Position numbers and translations under genes: made by a program. Below, one piece after another: positions 37,826-46,952 of a DNA stretch of 64,000 nt. The notes under the pieces are model-generated. The model was given only the letters and a program-made list of their open reading frames with translations, did not search any database and had not been told where the DNA came from. The stretch lies in contig NZ_CP015136.1 in assembly GCF_001618865.1 (NCBI RefSeq), forward strand, positions 1,089,001-1,153,000, written 5' to 3'. This DNA is from Luteitalea pratensis (GTDB taxonomy: Bacteria > Acidobacteriota > Vicinamibacteria > Vicinamibacterales > Vicinamibacteraceae). The first letter of the stretch is position 1. Every line of letters starts with the position of its first letter.

Positions 37826-37888
37826 CCTCGGCGCGGCTGCCGGTGCTGCGCGTCCGACCCATCTCCCGCAAGGCACGAGGGACCCACA

Positions 37889-38146
37889 GTGATTGCAGTT
37901 GACCAGTCTCCCGCCTCCTCGTCCAATGCGGAGGCTGACCCGCGGGACGAGCACCTCTGGTCCCTGACGAGGGGGCGTAGCACCGCGACGTGCTGGCAGC
38001 GTCCTGGCCCCGCCGGGCTCGAGTTGCGCGTGGACGTCGATGGCCACGTGTGCCACCGCCGCACCGTCACGACTCGACTGAACGTCTTGTCCGATAGCGT
38101 CCGCTGGCGGACGCTGATGGTGGGACGGGGGTGGGCGCGCGCGTGA
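37889..38146 (+). CDS. Hypothetical protein, 85 residues
   Basis: A GTG start with GAGGG eight bases upstream opens a frame containing EHLWSLTRGRSTATCWQRP and GLELRVDVDGHVCHRRTVTT. It looks like a small beta-sheet domain with 'LWxLxR' and 'GxExxxxxDG' turns, as in short soil-bacterial proteins of unknown function. It lies after the 59-residue gene and before the convergent Crp-type regulator. A chance ORF is possible. Confidence 0.4.
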   Translation: MIAVDQSPASSSNAEADPRDEHLWSLTRGRSTATCWQRPGPAGLELRVDVDGHVCHRRTVTTRLNVLSDSVRWRTLMVGRGWARA

Positions 38147-38248
38147 TGGGGCTCGTGCGCCGAGGCCGGGCGGTCATCCGGCGCCGATCGCAGGGAGCCG
38201 GCCTTCAGGGGGATGAGTCGCGCCCTCGCGGTTCTTCTCTCTCTCTCC

Positions 38249-38911
38249 TCAGTCGTGAAGGACGATGCTCAGGAGCGAGCTGTTCACCTTGAGCACGCCG
38301 TTGTATTCGATCAACCCGAGCTTGCGGAACTTGTTCATGAAGAAGTTCACACGGGAGCGGGTCGTCCCCACCATCTCCGCGAGCGTCTCCTGTGACAACT
38401 TGGGGAGTACGCGCGGCGTCGTATCCTCCTTGCCGTATCGAGCCAGGAGCAGCAATGTACGGGCGAGCCGCTTCTCGCTGGAATTGAAGAGCTGATCGAC
38501 CAGATCCTCTTCGATTCGGATGTTGCGCGTCAGCATGTGCGACAGGAACCGGTCGGAGAATGACGGATGTTCGTGCAGCATCCGGACCATGTCGCGCTTC
38601 GGGATGCGCAGCAGCGCCGTCCGCATGACGGCCGTCGCCATGCCCATGCGCAACGGCTGCCCGGCAAGGCAGCCCTCGCCCAGGAAATCGCCGGGCCCGA
38701 GCATGGCCACGACGGCCTCCTTGCCGGACGAGGAGAGGACCGAGAGCTTGATCCCGCCCGCCTGGACGAAGAACACGCTGTTTGCCTGTGCGCCCTGGGC
38801 GAAGACGACGGCGCCCGTCGCAAATCGCACGTTGCGCGGAGAGATTCTCGCCGACTCGAGGAACGACTCGACGTCGAAGGTCGGGAGGGCCGGGAGTGGC
38901 TTGGGCGGCAT
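38249..38911 (-). CDS. Crp/Fnr family transcriptional regulator
   Basis: 220 residues. The cyclic-nucleotide-binding-like jelly roll spans about 25-130 (FATGAVVFAQGAQANSVFFVQAGGIKLSVLS, then GPGDFLGEGCLAGQPLRM). There are no N-terminal Cys residues, so it is not an Fe-S Fnr. The C-terminal winged helix is near 170-205: LSQETLAEMVGTTRSRVNFFMNKFRKLGLIEYNG. It is similar to general Crp-like regulators that affect stress or carbon metabolism. It is monocistronic; DUF2252 lies upstream on the same strand after 160 bases. Confidence 0.9.
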   Translation of the reverse strand: MPPKPLPALPTFDVESFLESARISPRNVRFATGAVVFAQGAQANSVFFVQAGGIKLSVLSSSGKEAVVAMLGPGDFLGEGCLAGQPLRMGMATAVMRTALLRIPKRDMVRMLHEHPSFSDRFLSHMLTRNIRIEEDLVDQLFNSSEKRLARTLLLLARYGKEDTTPRVLPKLSQETLAEMVGTTRSRVNFFMNKFRKLGLIEYNGVLKVNSSLLSIVLHD

Positions 38912-39071
38912 GCCGTCCGATCATCCCACGACTGACCCGCTTACCCACTCGAGCCCCTATTGTGGGAGCCTCGCGGCGGGCGCAGATGTGTACAACTGCA
39001 CAGACGATCAGCCTCAGAAATGGGACGATCGGACCACGAATCCGCGTCAGCGCACGCAGACAGCAGTGGCC

Positions 39072-40280
39072 TCACGATGCGGGCACGACGAGGCCCGCGT
39101 CGTACACCTTGCTGTAGGCCGACCACTGCGCCAGCGAACGTTCGCCGCATCGCAGGGCCAGCGCGGGCAGCGCGCGCTGCCACCTCGAACCTGCGACGTA
39201 ACGCTGCAGCTCCTCCAGCGCGCAGGCTCCATAGCGGTAGCAGGTGCGCAGATGTGCCCACGCAGTCACCGCGCCCATGCTGGCGATCGTCGACTCCAGG
39301 CGTTCGATCCGGCCGTCCCATCGGGCGAGATCCAACCGGTCCGTCATCGGCTGCAGTTCCTTGAGCACGAACGGTCTCCCGCCGATCGTCACCGCATGCA
39401 GCAGCGCCGGTGAGATGGCCTGGGCGACACGCTGCGTGGTGACCACGCGATGCGCCTCGGTGGCCCATCGGAACGAGTGCCGGTCGCGCAACGCCGGGAG
39501 CGTCGATGGCACGGCACGCTTCAGGTCGAGCAGGTAATTGCTACGCGGCGCGCCCTTGCCTTCCACCAGCAGTACATAACGTTCGAGCCCGAGGCTCCCT
39601 TTGCCGGCCACCCGCCGCGCCGCATCGAGCAAGCGATAGAAGCGCTGTTCGCCTTGCGCGGCGCCGAAGCCTTCGATGAAGGCCTGGAGTTCTGCACGCT
39701 GCGGCTTCTCGATCGGCAGCGCGCGCTCGTTCAGGCGTAGCCGCCGGCCCCTGTCTGTGCGGACCGTGCGCGCTTTCAGCAACTGGAGTCGCGTGCGTCC
39801 GATCACGCTCCCCAGCAGATCGCGCACCATGCCTTCTGCCGTCGACCGTTCGAGCCAGCGGGCCTTGCCGTCCAGGATCCAGTTCCGGTAGCAGTCGATG
39901 AACAGCTCGCCGAGCCCCTCCGCCTGCCGCGTGGACAGCCGAAGATGGGCAGCGACATGAATGCTGCCGATGAACCGCAGCAGGTCGAGCGTGAACGGTG
40001 CCAGGGTCGCCTCGTCGAAGTCACTCAGGTCGAAATACGCGAGGCGGTTGTCGCCCTTGTAGACACCGAAGTTCTCCAGGTGCAGGTCGCCGCACACCAG
40101 CACCGCCGGGGCGGTCGCGAGCACGGCGTGACGGGGCAGGTTTTGGTAGAAGAGGTGGCAGGTGCCGCGGTAGAACGCGTAGGGATCAGCGCGCAGCAGC
40201 TCGAACTTGCGCCCCAGCATCTGGGGATCGCGTCCGCGGTTGTAGTCGAGAATGGACTGCGCACTGTTACGGGCCATCAT
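39072..40280 (-). CDS. DUF2252 family protein (aminoglycoside-phosphotransferase-like fold)
   Basis: 402 residues. Motifs that define the family are RADPYAFYRGTCHLFY, the catalytic-loop-like 'VLVCGDLHLENFGVY' with H and N, and the metal-side 'YFDLSDFDEATLAPFTLDLLRF'. The later part has KGSLGLERYVLLVEGKG and FVLKELQPM. The fold is that of kinase-like phosphotransferases, and the substrate has not been established for the family. Two ATGs stand at the start (MMARNSAQ). No partner gene is obvious. Confidence 0.88.
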   Translation of the reverse strand: MMARNSAQSILDYNRGRDPQMLGRKFELLRADPYAFYRGTCHLFYQNLPRHAVLATAPAVLVCGDLHLENFGVYKGDNRLAYFDLSDFDEATLAPFTLDLLRFIGSIHVAAHLRLSTRQAEGLGELFIDCYRNWILDGKARWLERSTAEGMVRDLLGSVIGRTRLQLLKARTVRTDRGRRLRLNERALPIEKPQRAELQAFIEGFGAAQGEQRFYRLLDAARRVAGKGSLGLERYVLLVEGKGAPRSNYLLDLKRAVPSTLPALRDRHSFRWATEAHRVVTTQRVAQAISPALLHAVTIGGRPFVLKELQPMTDRLDLARWDGRIERLESTIASMGAVTAWAHLRTCYRYGACALEELQRYVAGSRWQRALPALALRCGERSLAQWSAYSKVYDAGLVVPAS

Positions 40281-40304
40281 GGGTCGCGAGGAGAGACTAT
40301 GGCG

Positions 40305-41726
40305 CTACCGGCTCGCCATGTGCAACGCCATCCGCCTGATCAGATCGTCGAAGTAGTCCGGAACCGTCGGACCGAAAAACGACATCGTGCGCGGCTCGTA
40401 TCCGTCCATGTGGTAGTAGCGGGGCAACACGACGTAGCCGACATAGTCGCCGTTGAAGCTCGTGATCACCGCCTGGCGGCCTGTTCGCGCTCGCAGGAAA
40501 TCCTTGATCCCGAGGGCGAGCTCGCCGCTGAAGTCGCAGGGCGTGGATACCCACACCGCGTCCTGGAGCCGGAACGCCTGAAGGTACGTGCGGGTTTTGG
40601 CCGGCACCAGGTGCGCAGCCAGCCACGGCCGGAGCCGGATCCCGTCGCTCACACGCACGTTCAACTCGGGCAGTGAGACCGCCAGCCCGAAGGTCCCGAA
40701 GGCGACCTGCCTGGAGAGCGGCACGTTCGGCAACTGATCGAGCAACTGGCGCGCCAGGCCGTCGCCCATCAACTGCGCCCCCTCGAACCCTCGCGTGGGA
40801 GTCACCGGCCCGTGACTCCCGACGCCACCGGCCAGGAACACCGCGATGCCGCCAGTCGCAGACTCGACCGCTCGCTGCCAGACACCCGGATAGTCGGCAC
40901 TGAACTGCATCACGGCGGCAGGGAGGACCGTGGCGTGCGCCGCGTAGCTGCCCAGCACGCCGATTCGGCCGCCTGCCTGCTTCAGGACGACGAAGCTGAA
41001 CTCGGGGTCGACGGTCCCTCGTTCCTGAACGAGCCGGTTCCGTACGAACTCGCGCGCGTCGAATCGCCCCTGGCCGAACTCGGCGGGGGTGAGGTCACCG
41101 AGAGACTCCGCGATGGCGGCGACGATGCGATCGGCGAACCAGACGCGCACGCCGGGTTGGAAGCCGCCCGCGAACGACTCGGCGACGCGACCTTCGCCCC
41201 AGCCCCCGAGGCTGCTATGGCTGTGCGTGGCGCTGAGGTACACCTGTTGGCGCGACAGGTGCAGCTCGGACTCGACGCGGTGCATCACCGCCTCGGTCAC
41301 TTCGGGTGGGATGATCAGCGCGTCTGCGCCAACCATCACGCCGAGTTGATCGGCGACGCGGAAGGCGACCGCCTTGACCTCGAGGTCGTCGTGGGTACCG
41401 GTGGCGGGCTTGCCGTCCCGGCTGCCGAACCCCGCGAGCGGCATCGAGCGAAACTGCCCCCTGGAGGGATCGTCGTGCGGCGCGTCGATCGTTGGGGTCA
41501 GACGAGCCCGGCCGAAGCCGGCCTCCAGGTCACCGTGGACGATCGCGCCGGCCCGGATCGACTCGCGGAGGCGCGCCGCGGTCTCGGTCGCGTAGGCCGA
41601 CGCCATGTATGGTCGATGATCGACGCCGTCGAGCGTAATGCCCGCCCCAAGGGGCACCAACAGCGTCGTCCCCAGCGAAAGTCGGAGCAGGAGTCGCCGA
41701 GGTTTCGTCATCCCCTCAATTCTCAT
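40305..41726 (-). CDS. Neutral/alkaline ceramidase-like exported hydrolase
   Basis: 473 residues from the ATG at 41726; an ATG at 41711 is only one base after GAGGGG and is less likely. A leader (RRLLLRLSLGTTLLVPLGAG) is present. The N-terminal ceramidase domain shows 'GFGRARLTPTI', 'VEVKAVAFR'-like HDDLEVKAVAF, 'ATHSHSSLGGWGEG' with the zinc-binding His pair, 'GSYAAHATVLPA' with a further His, and 'SADYPGVWQRAVE' with the catalytic-site region. The C-terminal beta-sandwich of true ceramidases is missing, so substrates may be other amides. It is divergent from the DinB gene. Confidence 0.85.
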   Translation of the reverse strand: MRIEGMTKPRRLLLRLSLGTTLLVPLGAGITLDGVDHRPYMASAYATETAARLRESIRAGAIVHGDLEAGFGRARLTPTIDAPHDDPSRGQFRSMPLAGFGSRDGKPATGTHDDLEVKAVAFRVADQLGVMVGADALIIPPEVTEAVMHRVESELHLSRQQVYLSATHSHSSLGGWGEGRVAESFAGGFQPGVRVWFADRIVAAIAESLGDLTPAEFGQGRFDAREFVRNRLVQERGTVDPEFSFVVLKQAGGRIGVLGSYAAHATVLPAAVMQFSADYPGVWQRAVESATGGIAVFLAGGVGSHGPVTPTRGFEGAQLMGDGLARQLLDQLPNVPLSRQVAFGTFGLAVSLPELNVRVSDGIRLRPWLAAHLVPAKTRTYLQAFRLQDAVWVSTPCDFSGELALGIKDFLRARTGRQAVITSFNGDYVGYVVLPRYYHMDGYEPRTMSFFGPTVPDYFDDLIRRMALHMASR

Positions 41727-41793
41727 CAGGCGCATCTCGCTTCGAGGAGCTCCGACGCCGTCGTCGTCCGCGAGTTGCATGGCATGATCGGCC

Positions 41794-42297
41794 ATGCCAG
41801 AGACCGCACAACAGTACATCCAGCGGATACTGAGCCACGCCGAGGGCCTCGATGGCTTGACGCTCCTGGCTGAGACGCCCTCACGACTCGAGTCGTTGCT
41901 GCGCGCCACGTCGGCAGACAGGTGGCGCACGCGCCCGGCTCCGGAGCGCTGGTCGGCCGGCGAGGTGCTGGCGCATCTGGCAGACTCCGAGATCGTCACG
42001 GGCTGGCGCGTGCGCTCCATTCTCGCAACCGATGGCGTCCCGCTTCAGCCGTTCGATCAGGACGTCTGGGCCGAGGCATTCAGGTACGGCGAGATCGATC
42101 CCGCCGAATCGCTCGCGACCTTCTCCGCTGCGCGAGCGAGCCTGCTCTCGCTCCTGCGACGCGTCGACCCGTCACGGCGTCAGCATCACGGCCTGCACGC
42201 CGAGCGGGGCAAGGAATTCATCGAGCACCTGATCCAGTTGTATGCCGGCCACGACCTGAATCACCTGAAGCAGATCGAAGCGCTGGTCGCCTCGTAG
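41794..42297 (+). CDS. DinB family protein (DinB_2-like)
   Basis: 167 residues forming a four-helix bundle. It has an N-terminal helix with 'LLRATSADRWRTRPAPERWSAGEVLAHLADSE', where the first metal His is in AHLAD, and 'YAGHDLNHLKQIEAL' near the end, which supplies the other two His. DinB proteins bind a metal and often act as thiol- or bacillithiol-dependent transferases. It is followed after four bases by the glycoamylase-like gene, so they are co-transcribed. Confidence 0.9.
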   Translation: MPETAQQYIQRILSHAEGLDGLTLLAETPSRLESLLRATSADRWRTRPAPERWSAGEVLAHLADSEIVTGWRVRSILATDGVPLQPFDQDVWAEAFRYGEIDPAESLATFSAARASLLSLLRRVDPSRRQHHGLHAERGKEFIEHLIQLYAGHDLNHLKQIEALVAS

Positions 42298-42301
42298 AGC
42301 C

Positions 42302-43600
42302 ATGGACGATCTCCATCGACCGCCCACCGAGCGAGAGCTGGGCCTGCTGCAGTTCTCCACGGTTCTCTACTACCTGCATGAGACCAACCCGGACAATGGA
42401 CTGGTCCGGGACAAGACGGACCCGACGGCTCCCGTCAGTATCGCCGCCGTCGGCATGGCGCTGGCGACGATCCCGGTCGTGGTCGAGCGTGGAGTGCTCT
42501 CGCGAAACTTCGCCGCAAAGATCACCCTGAAACGCCTGCGGTATCTTCTCGCCTGTCGGCAGGGTCCCGAGCCAGACGCCACCGGTTACAAAGGCTTCTT
42601 CTACCATTTCCTCGACATCGAGACCGGTCGTCGCGTGTGGAACTGCGAGCTGTCCACAATCGACTCGGCGTTCCTGTTTGCCGGCGCCCTGACGGTCGGC
42701 ACCTTCTTCGACCGTGACACTCGCGACGAGATCGAGATCAGGGACCTTGCCGACAGCCTGTACCGTCGGGCCGACTGGAACTGGGCGCGGGATGGCGGGC
42801 CAACGCTCACGCATGGCTGGCGGCCGGAGACCGGCTTCATCCAGCACCGCTATCAAGGCTATGACGAAGGCCTGCTGCTGTACGTCCTCGGACTCGGCTC
42901 GCCCACGCACCCTTTACCGGCCGAGAGCTATCACGCCTATTGTTCGACGTATCGATGGCAGCACATCTACGGTCGTGACCTGCTGCACTCGGGCCCGCTC
43001 TTCACCCATCAGCTCTCGCACCTGTGGATCGACTTTCGCGGTATTCGTGACGCGTTCATGCGAGCGCACGACAGCGACTACTTCGAGAACAGCCGGCAGG
43101 CGACATTCGTGCAGCAGGAGTACGCGATCCGCAATCCCGGGAACTTCGTCGGCTACGGCGAGCACTGCTGGGGCTTCACTGCATGCGACGGCCCGGGCTG
43201 GGAGACGCGTGTCGTCGGTGGAGTCCAACGCGAGTTCTTCGACTACCTCGCCAGAGGCGCGCCATTCGGTCCCGACGACGGCACTGTTGCCCCGTGGGTC
43301 GTCCTCGCCTCGCTTCCATTCGCGCCAGAGATCGTCATTCCCACCGTGCGAAACTTCGCCCAAATGGACATGGGAATGATTGGCAAGTATGGGTTCAAGC
43401 CGTCCTTCAACCAGTCGTTTGCCGTACCGGAGAGCCCGACCGGATGGTGGGTCACGCCCTACCATTTCGGCGTCGATCAAGGGCCGGTCGTGCTGATGAT
43501 CGAGAACTATCGGACAGGGCTGCTCTGGAAGATCATGAGCCGCTGCCCGGCGGTGGTCATGGGACTTCGGCGCGCGGGATTCACCGGGGGCTGGTTGTAG
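42302..43600 (+). CDS. Glycoamylase-like (GH144-type) protein
   Basis: 432 residues. The (alpha/alpha)6 barrel motifs include CELSTIDSAFLFAGALTVGT, TLTHGWRPETGFIQHRY, YDEGLLLYVLGLGSP, FTHQLSHLWIDFRGIRD, GYGEHCWGFTACDGPG and DDGTVAPWVVLASLPFAPE. These match the glycoamylase-like domain (PF10091), whose members include endo-beta-1,2-glucanases (GH144). No signal peptide is seen: the protein starts MDDLHRPPTERELGLL, so it may be cytoplasmic or leave by another route. It follows DinB by four bases. Confidence 0.88.
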   Translation: MDDLHRPPTERELGLLQFSTVLYYLHETNPDNGLVRDKTDPTAPVSIAAVGMALATIPVVVERGVLSRNFAAKITLKRLRYLLACRQGPEPDATGYKGFFYHFLDIETGRRVWNCELSTIDSAFLFAGALTVGTFFDRDTRDEIEIRDLADSLYRRADWNWARDGGPTLTHGWRPETGFIQHRYQGYDEGLLLYVLGLGSPTHPLPAESYHAYCSTYRWQHIYGRDLLHSGPLFTHQLSHLWIDFRGIRDAFMRAHDSDYFENSRQATFVQQEYAIRNPGNFVGYGEHCWGFTACDGPGWETRVVGGVQREFFDYLARGAPFGPDDGTVAPWVVLASLPFAPEIVIPTVRNFAQMDMGMIGKYGFKPSFNQSFAVPESPTGWWVTPYHFGVDQGPVVLMIENYRTGLLWKIMSRCPAVVMGLRRAGFTGGWL

Positions 43601-43690
43601 CGGGCCGTGCCGGCCATCCCATGTATCTCGCCTCGACCTGTTGACACGCCACAGGGGCACGCTAGACTCGTGTGGAGGAGCCACAGGAAC

Positions 43691-44035
43691 GTGTCCAAGC
43701 TCGAACTTCTTCAGGGAACGCTGGACCTCATGGTGCTGCAGACACTGCACACGCTGGGGCCGTTGCACGGCTATGGCATTGCCCGTCGGATCGAGCAGGC
43801 GAGCGGCAACGAGGTATTGCTCAATCAGGGCACGATCTACGCCTCCCTGGTGCGGTTGCAGCACCGCGGCTGGATCACGGCCGCGTGGGGCACCTCGGAC
43901 AACAACCGCCGCGCGAAGTACTACGCGCTGGCGGCCCGTGGACGCGCCGCGCTGTCGAAAGAGACCGCGCACTGGCATCGCGTCACCGGCATGGTGGGCC
44001 GGGTCCTCGGCGCCACTGGCGGGGCCGTGAAGTGA
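43691..44035 (+). CDS. PadR family transcriptional repressor, paired with ADOP copy 2
   Basis: 114 residues from a GTG at 43691, right at the conserved beginning (SKLELLQGTLDLMVLQTL). It has the winged helix with LHGYGIARRIEQASGNEVLL and NQGTIYASLVRLQHRGWI, then DNNRRAKYYALAARGRAAL. AGGA is three bases and GGAGG thirteen bases upstream. Its stop overlaps the GTG of the permease (GTGA within GTGAAGTGAGG), so both are made from one transcript. Confidence 0.9.
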   Translation: MSKLELLQGTLDLMVLQTLHTLGPLHGYGIARRIEQASGNEVLLNQGTIYASLVRLQHRGWITAAWGTSDNNRRAKYYALAARGRAALSKETAHWHRVTGMVGRVLGATGGAVK

Positions 44036-46668
44036 GGGACGCACTGCGGGAGACATGGCAGCGATGCGTGGCGGTGCTTCAGGGGCGCCGCCGCGATCTG
44101 GACTTCGACGACGAACTCCAGACCCACCTCCAGTTGGCGACCGACGAGCTCGTGGCACGCGGTGTCGATGGCGAGGAAGCGCGCCGCCGCGCCGCGGTGG
44201 CGATCGGCGGACTGGACGCGGCGCGTGAGGCACATCGAGACGCGCGCGGCCTGCCGTTGCTGGAGAGCGCGTGGGCCGACGTCCGGTACGGCGTGCGGCG
44301 GCTGATCAAGGCGCCGGCCTTCACGCTGTGCGTCGCCGTCATTCTGGCCGTCGGCATCGGCGCGAATACGGCCATGTTCAGCGTCGTGAATGCGATCGTA
44401 TTGCGTCCGCTGCCGTTTGCCGCCGCCGACCGCCTCGTCTGGATCGCTCCGGATACGCGAGACGAGGGGATGAGCGCGCGCACGTATCCCATCCGTGTCG
44501 TGGAGGAGATGCAGCGCAACAGCAGCACGCTGGATGGCGTGACGGGCTACTTCGCGTTCTTCGGCTTTGCCAGCTACACGCTCACCGGCCGCGGTGACGC
44601 GGAGCGCCTGATCGGCGTGCCCGTCGGTCCGCAGTTCTTCGAGATGCTCGGCGTGGCGCCGGCGATCGGGCGCGGCTTCACTGCGCAAGAACTCGCTCCA
44701 AACGGCCCGCGAGCGGCCCTCATCACGCACGCGACCTGGCAAAGGACGTTCGCGGGTAACGCGGCCATCGTCGGGCAGCCCGTCACGCTCAGCGGGCAGC
44801 CCGTCACGGTCGTCGGTGTCTTGCCGGCGGCCTTCGACTTCGGCTCGGTGTTCGTGCCAGGCACCCGGGTGGACATGTTCGTGCCCGCCAACTATGCAGA
44901 GATGCGGGAGTGGGGCAACGTGTTGGCTGTGGTCGGCAGGCTCGCGCCAGGTGCGTCACTGGAAGCAGTCCGGACGGAATTTCGATCGCTCATGCCGCGC
45001 ATCGGCACGAACCTCGGGACGTTTCTCAACCAGACGGCAGTGATCACGCCACTCGAAGAGCACGTCAACGGCCGCATCGAGCGATCCCTGCTGGTGTTGT
45101 GGGGCGCGGCAGGTCTCGTACTGCTCATCGCCTGTGCCAATCTCGCAGGGCTGCTCCTGGCCAGGACGTCGGCCCGCAGCAAGGAGATCGCGGTGCGCTT
45201 GGCGCTAGGCGCCAGTCGGTCACGGATTGTCCGGCAGATCGTCACCGAGAGTACTGTCCTGTCGGTCATCGGCGCTGGTCTGGGAATTCCACTCGCGTAT
45301 GGCCTGGTGAGCTACCTCAAGTCGCTGCCCGGGCTGAGCCTGCCCCTCCTGCACCGGGTCGAGGTCGACGGCATGGCCCTGCTCTTCACGGCGTTGGTCG
45401 CAGTGGGGTCTGGCGTGGCGTTCGGCCTGCTGCCCGCCAGACGGATCGCCTCCGGAGACTCGCAGCAGTCCATGCGCGATCAAACGCGTGGCTCCACCCG
45501 CGGACGAGGCCATGCGCGGCTGCGGTCCACGCTGGTGGTCGTGGAGATCGCGCTTGCCTGCGTGCTGCTGGTCGGCGCCGGCCTCCTGCTGCGCACGTTC
45601 CTCCGTGTCCAGGCCGTCAACCTGGGATTCGCGCCGTCGCAAGCCTTTGCCATGCGCGTGAACACCAGTGCCGACATGGACCGCAAGGCGCGGCACGTGT
45701 TGCTGCGGGAGATGCTTCGCCGCCTGAGGAATGCCCCTGGCATCGAGGCAGCGGCGCTGAGCGATGGACTGCCGCTCGATCGCAACCGCACGTGGTCCGT
45801 CAGCGCTCCAGGGCGGGAGGTCAGGCCCGGCGAGACGCTGCTCGCGTTTGTCTACATCACAGGCCCGGAGTTCTTCAAGACCATGGGCATGCGGCTCACC
45901 AGCGGCCGCGACCTGGCCGAGACCGATCGGTCCGACAACGAGCCGGTGATGGTCGTCAGCGAGAGCCTGGCGCGTGCGCTCTACCCGGGGCAGGACGCCG
46001 TCGGGCGCATGGCCCAGCGTGGACCTGGGCTGGTGCGGATCGTCGGCGTCGTCAGCGACATCCGGCAGACGAGCCTGGAGGCGCAGGGCGCGCTGCACAT
46101 GTACCTGCCCTACGAGCAGGTCGGGGATGGAGGGCTCGATCTCATCGTCCGCTCCTCGCTTCCCGCGGCGTCTGCCGGCACGACGGTGCGCCGCACGACC
46201 GGGGAACTCGATCCGACGCTGTCAGCGACGGACCTCCGGTCGCTGGACGACCTGATCGAACGTGCCATCTCGCCGCGTCGCTTCCTGGTGTGGCTGCTCG
46301 GCGCGTTTGCCGTCATTGCGCTGGTTCTCGCGTCGCTGGGCATCTACAGCACCGTGGCCTTCAGCGTCGGCGAACGTGTCCGCGAGTTCGGCGTGCGCAT
46401 GGCGCTGGGCGCGACTGCGGCAGACATCAGCCGTGGCGTGCTGGCGCAGACGGCCACACTGGCAGCTGTTGGCGTGACGATCGGCGGCCTCGTGTCGCTA
46501 TGGCTGGCGCGGCTCATGACGGCCCTGCTCTACGAGACCTCCTCGACAGACGTCGCCACGTTCGTGCTGACGGCGCTGGTGCTCTCCACCGTCGCCATGG
46601 TCGCTGGCTACGTTCCCGCGGCGCGCGCGGCCCGCGTGTCGCCCATGGCTGCGCTACGAAACGAGTAG
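44032..46668 (+). CDS. ADOP-family permease, copy 2
   Basis: 878 residues from the overlapping GTG at 44032; the longer ORF start lies inside the PadR gene in another frame. The N-terminus carries the 'DFDDELQTHLQLATDELVARG' cytoplasmic helix pair typical of ADOPs. The first membrane helix begins after WADVRYGVRRLIKAPAF. The MacB-type periplasmic domain, the LLIACANLAGLLLARTSARSKEIAVRLALGAS motif, a second periplasmic domain and the end motif YVPAARAARVSPMAALRNE are all present, so it appears intact. No ATPase is next to it. Confidence 0.93.
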   Translation: MRDALRETWQRCVAVLQGRRRDLDFDDELQTHLQLATDELVARGVDGEEARRRAAVAIGGLDAAREAHRDARGLPLLESAWADVRYGVRRLIKAPAFTLCVAVILAVGIGANTAMFSVVNAIVLRPLPFAAADRLVWIAPDTRDEGMSARTYPIRVVEEMQRNSSTLDGVTGYFAFFGFASYTLTGRGDAERLIGVPVGPQFFEMLGVAPAIGRGFTAQELAPNGPRAALITHATWQRTFAGNAAIVGQPVTLSGQPVTVVGVLPAAFDFGSVFVPGTRVDMFVPANYAEMREWGNVLAVVGRLAPGASLEAVRTEFRSLMPRIGTNLGTFLNQTAVITPLEEHVNGRIERSLLVLWGAAGLVLLIACANLAGLLLARTSARSKEIAVRLALGASRSRIVRQIVTESTVLSVIGAGLGIPLAYGLVSYLKSLPGLSLPLLHRVEVDGMALLFTALVAVGSGVAFGLLPARRIASGDSQQSMRDQTRGSTRGRGHARLRSTLVVVEIALACVLLVGAGLLLRTFLRVQAVNLGFAPSQAFAMRVNTSADMDRKARHVLLREMLRRLRNAPGIEAAALSDGLPLDRNRTWSVSAPGREVRPGETLLAFVYITGPEFFKTMGMRLTSGRDLAETDRSDNEPVMVVSESLARALYPGQDAVGRMAQRGPGLVRIVGVVSDIRQTSLEAQGALHMYLPYEQVGDGGLDLIVRSSLPAASAGTTVRRTTGELDPTLSATDLRSLDDLIERAISPRRFLVWLLGAFAVIALVLASLGIYSTVAFSVGERVREFGVRMALGATAADISRGVLAQTATLAAVGVTIGGLVSLWLARLMTALLYETSSTDVATFVLTALVLSTVAMVAGYVPAARAARVSPMAALRNE

Positions 46669-46785
46669 GTCAGGACGAGCGAATCTGTGTGACGCATGAC
46701 CTTGCCGTTCAGTCGGCAGTTCGCTACTTTCGCGGCGAGCGTCGATAACCGACGGCTGGGGTGGTGCACGTGTGACCATTGACCC

Positions 46786-46816
46786 TTCCCGCCACATTCA
46801 TGGAATGTGGCCGGAA
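46786..46816. promoter_or_regulatory. Long inverted repeat between ADOP 2 and kinase 3
   Basis: Arms of 14 bases with one mismatch flank a three-base loop: TTCCCGCCACATTC-ATG-GAATGTGGCCGGAA. The inner nine bases pair perfectly. There is no T-run, so it is either an operator for the kinase gene, which starts 137 bases on, or a stem that protects the permease transcript. Confidence 0.5.
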
Positions 46817-46952
46817 GTGTCAGCGGCCGGTTACGGCGTGGCTCCTGGTCGGCATTTTCGAATCCGTCGAGCTCAGCCGATCCGTCGAGTACAAGTGTTC
46901 CGCGCCACGCATCGGCGCCCCTGGATGGACGTACACTGCACCACGCACGCAC

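Noticed and set aside
43672-44031. The long N-terminal extension of ADOP 2
   Set aside because: It overlaps the PadR gene in another frame; the GTG overlapping the PadR stop gives the family's usual N-terminus.
43691-44035. PadR 2 as an autonomous toxin-antitoxin or phage regulator
   Set aside because: Its motifs are typical PadR and it overlaps a permease start, so the ordinary PadR-ADOP reading is enough.
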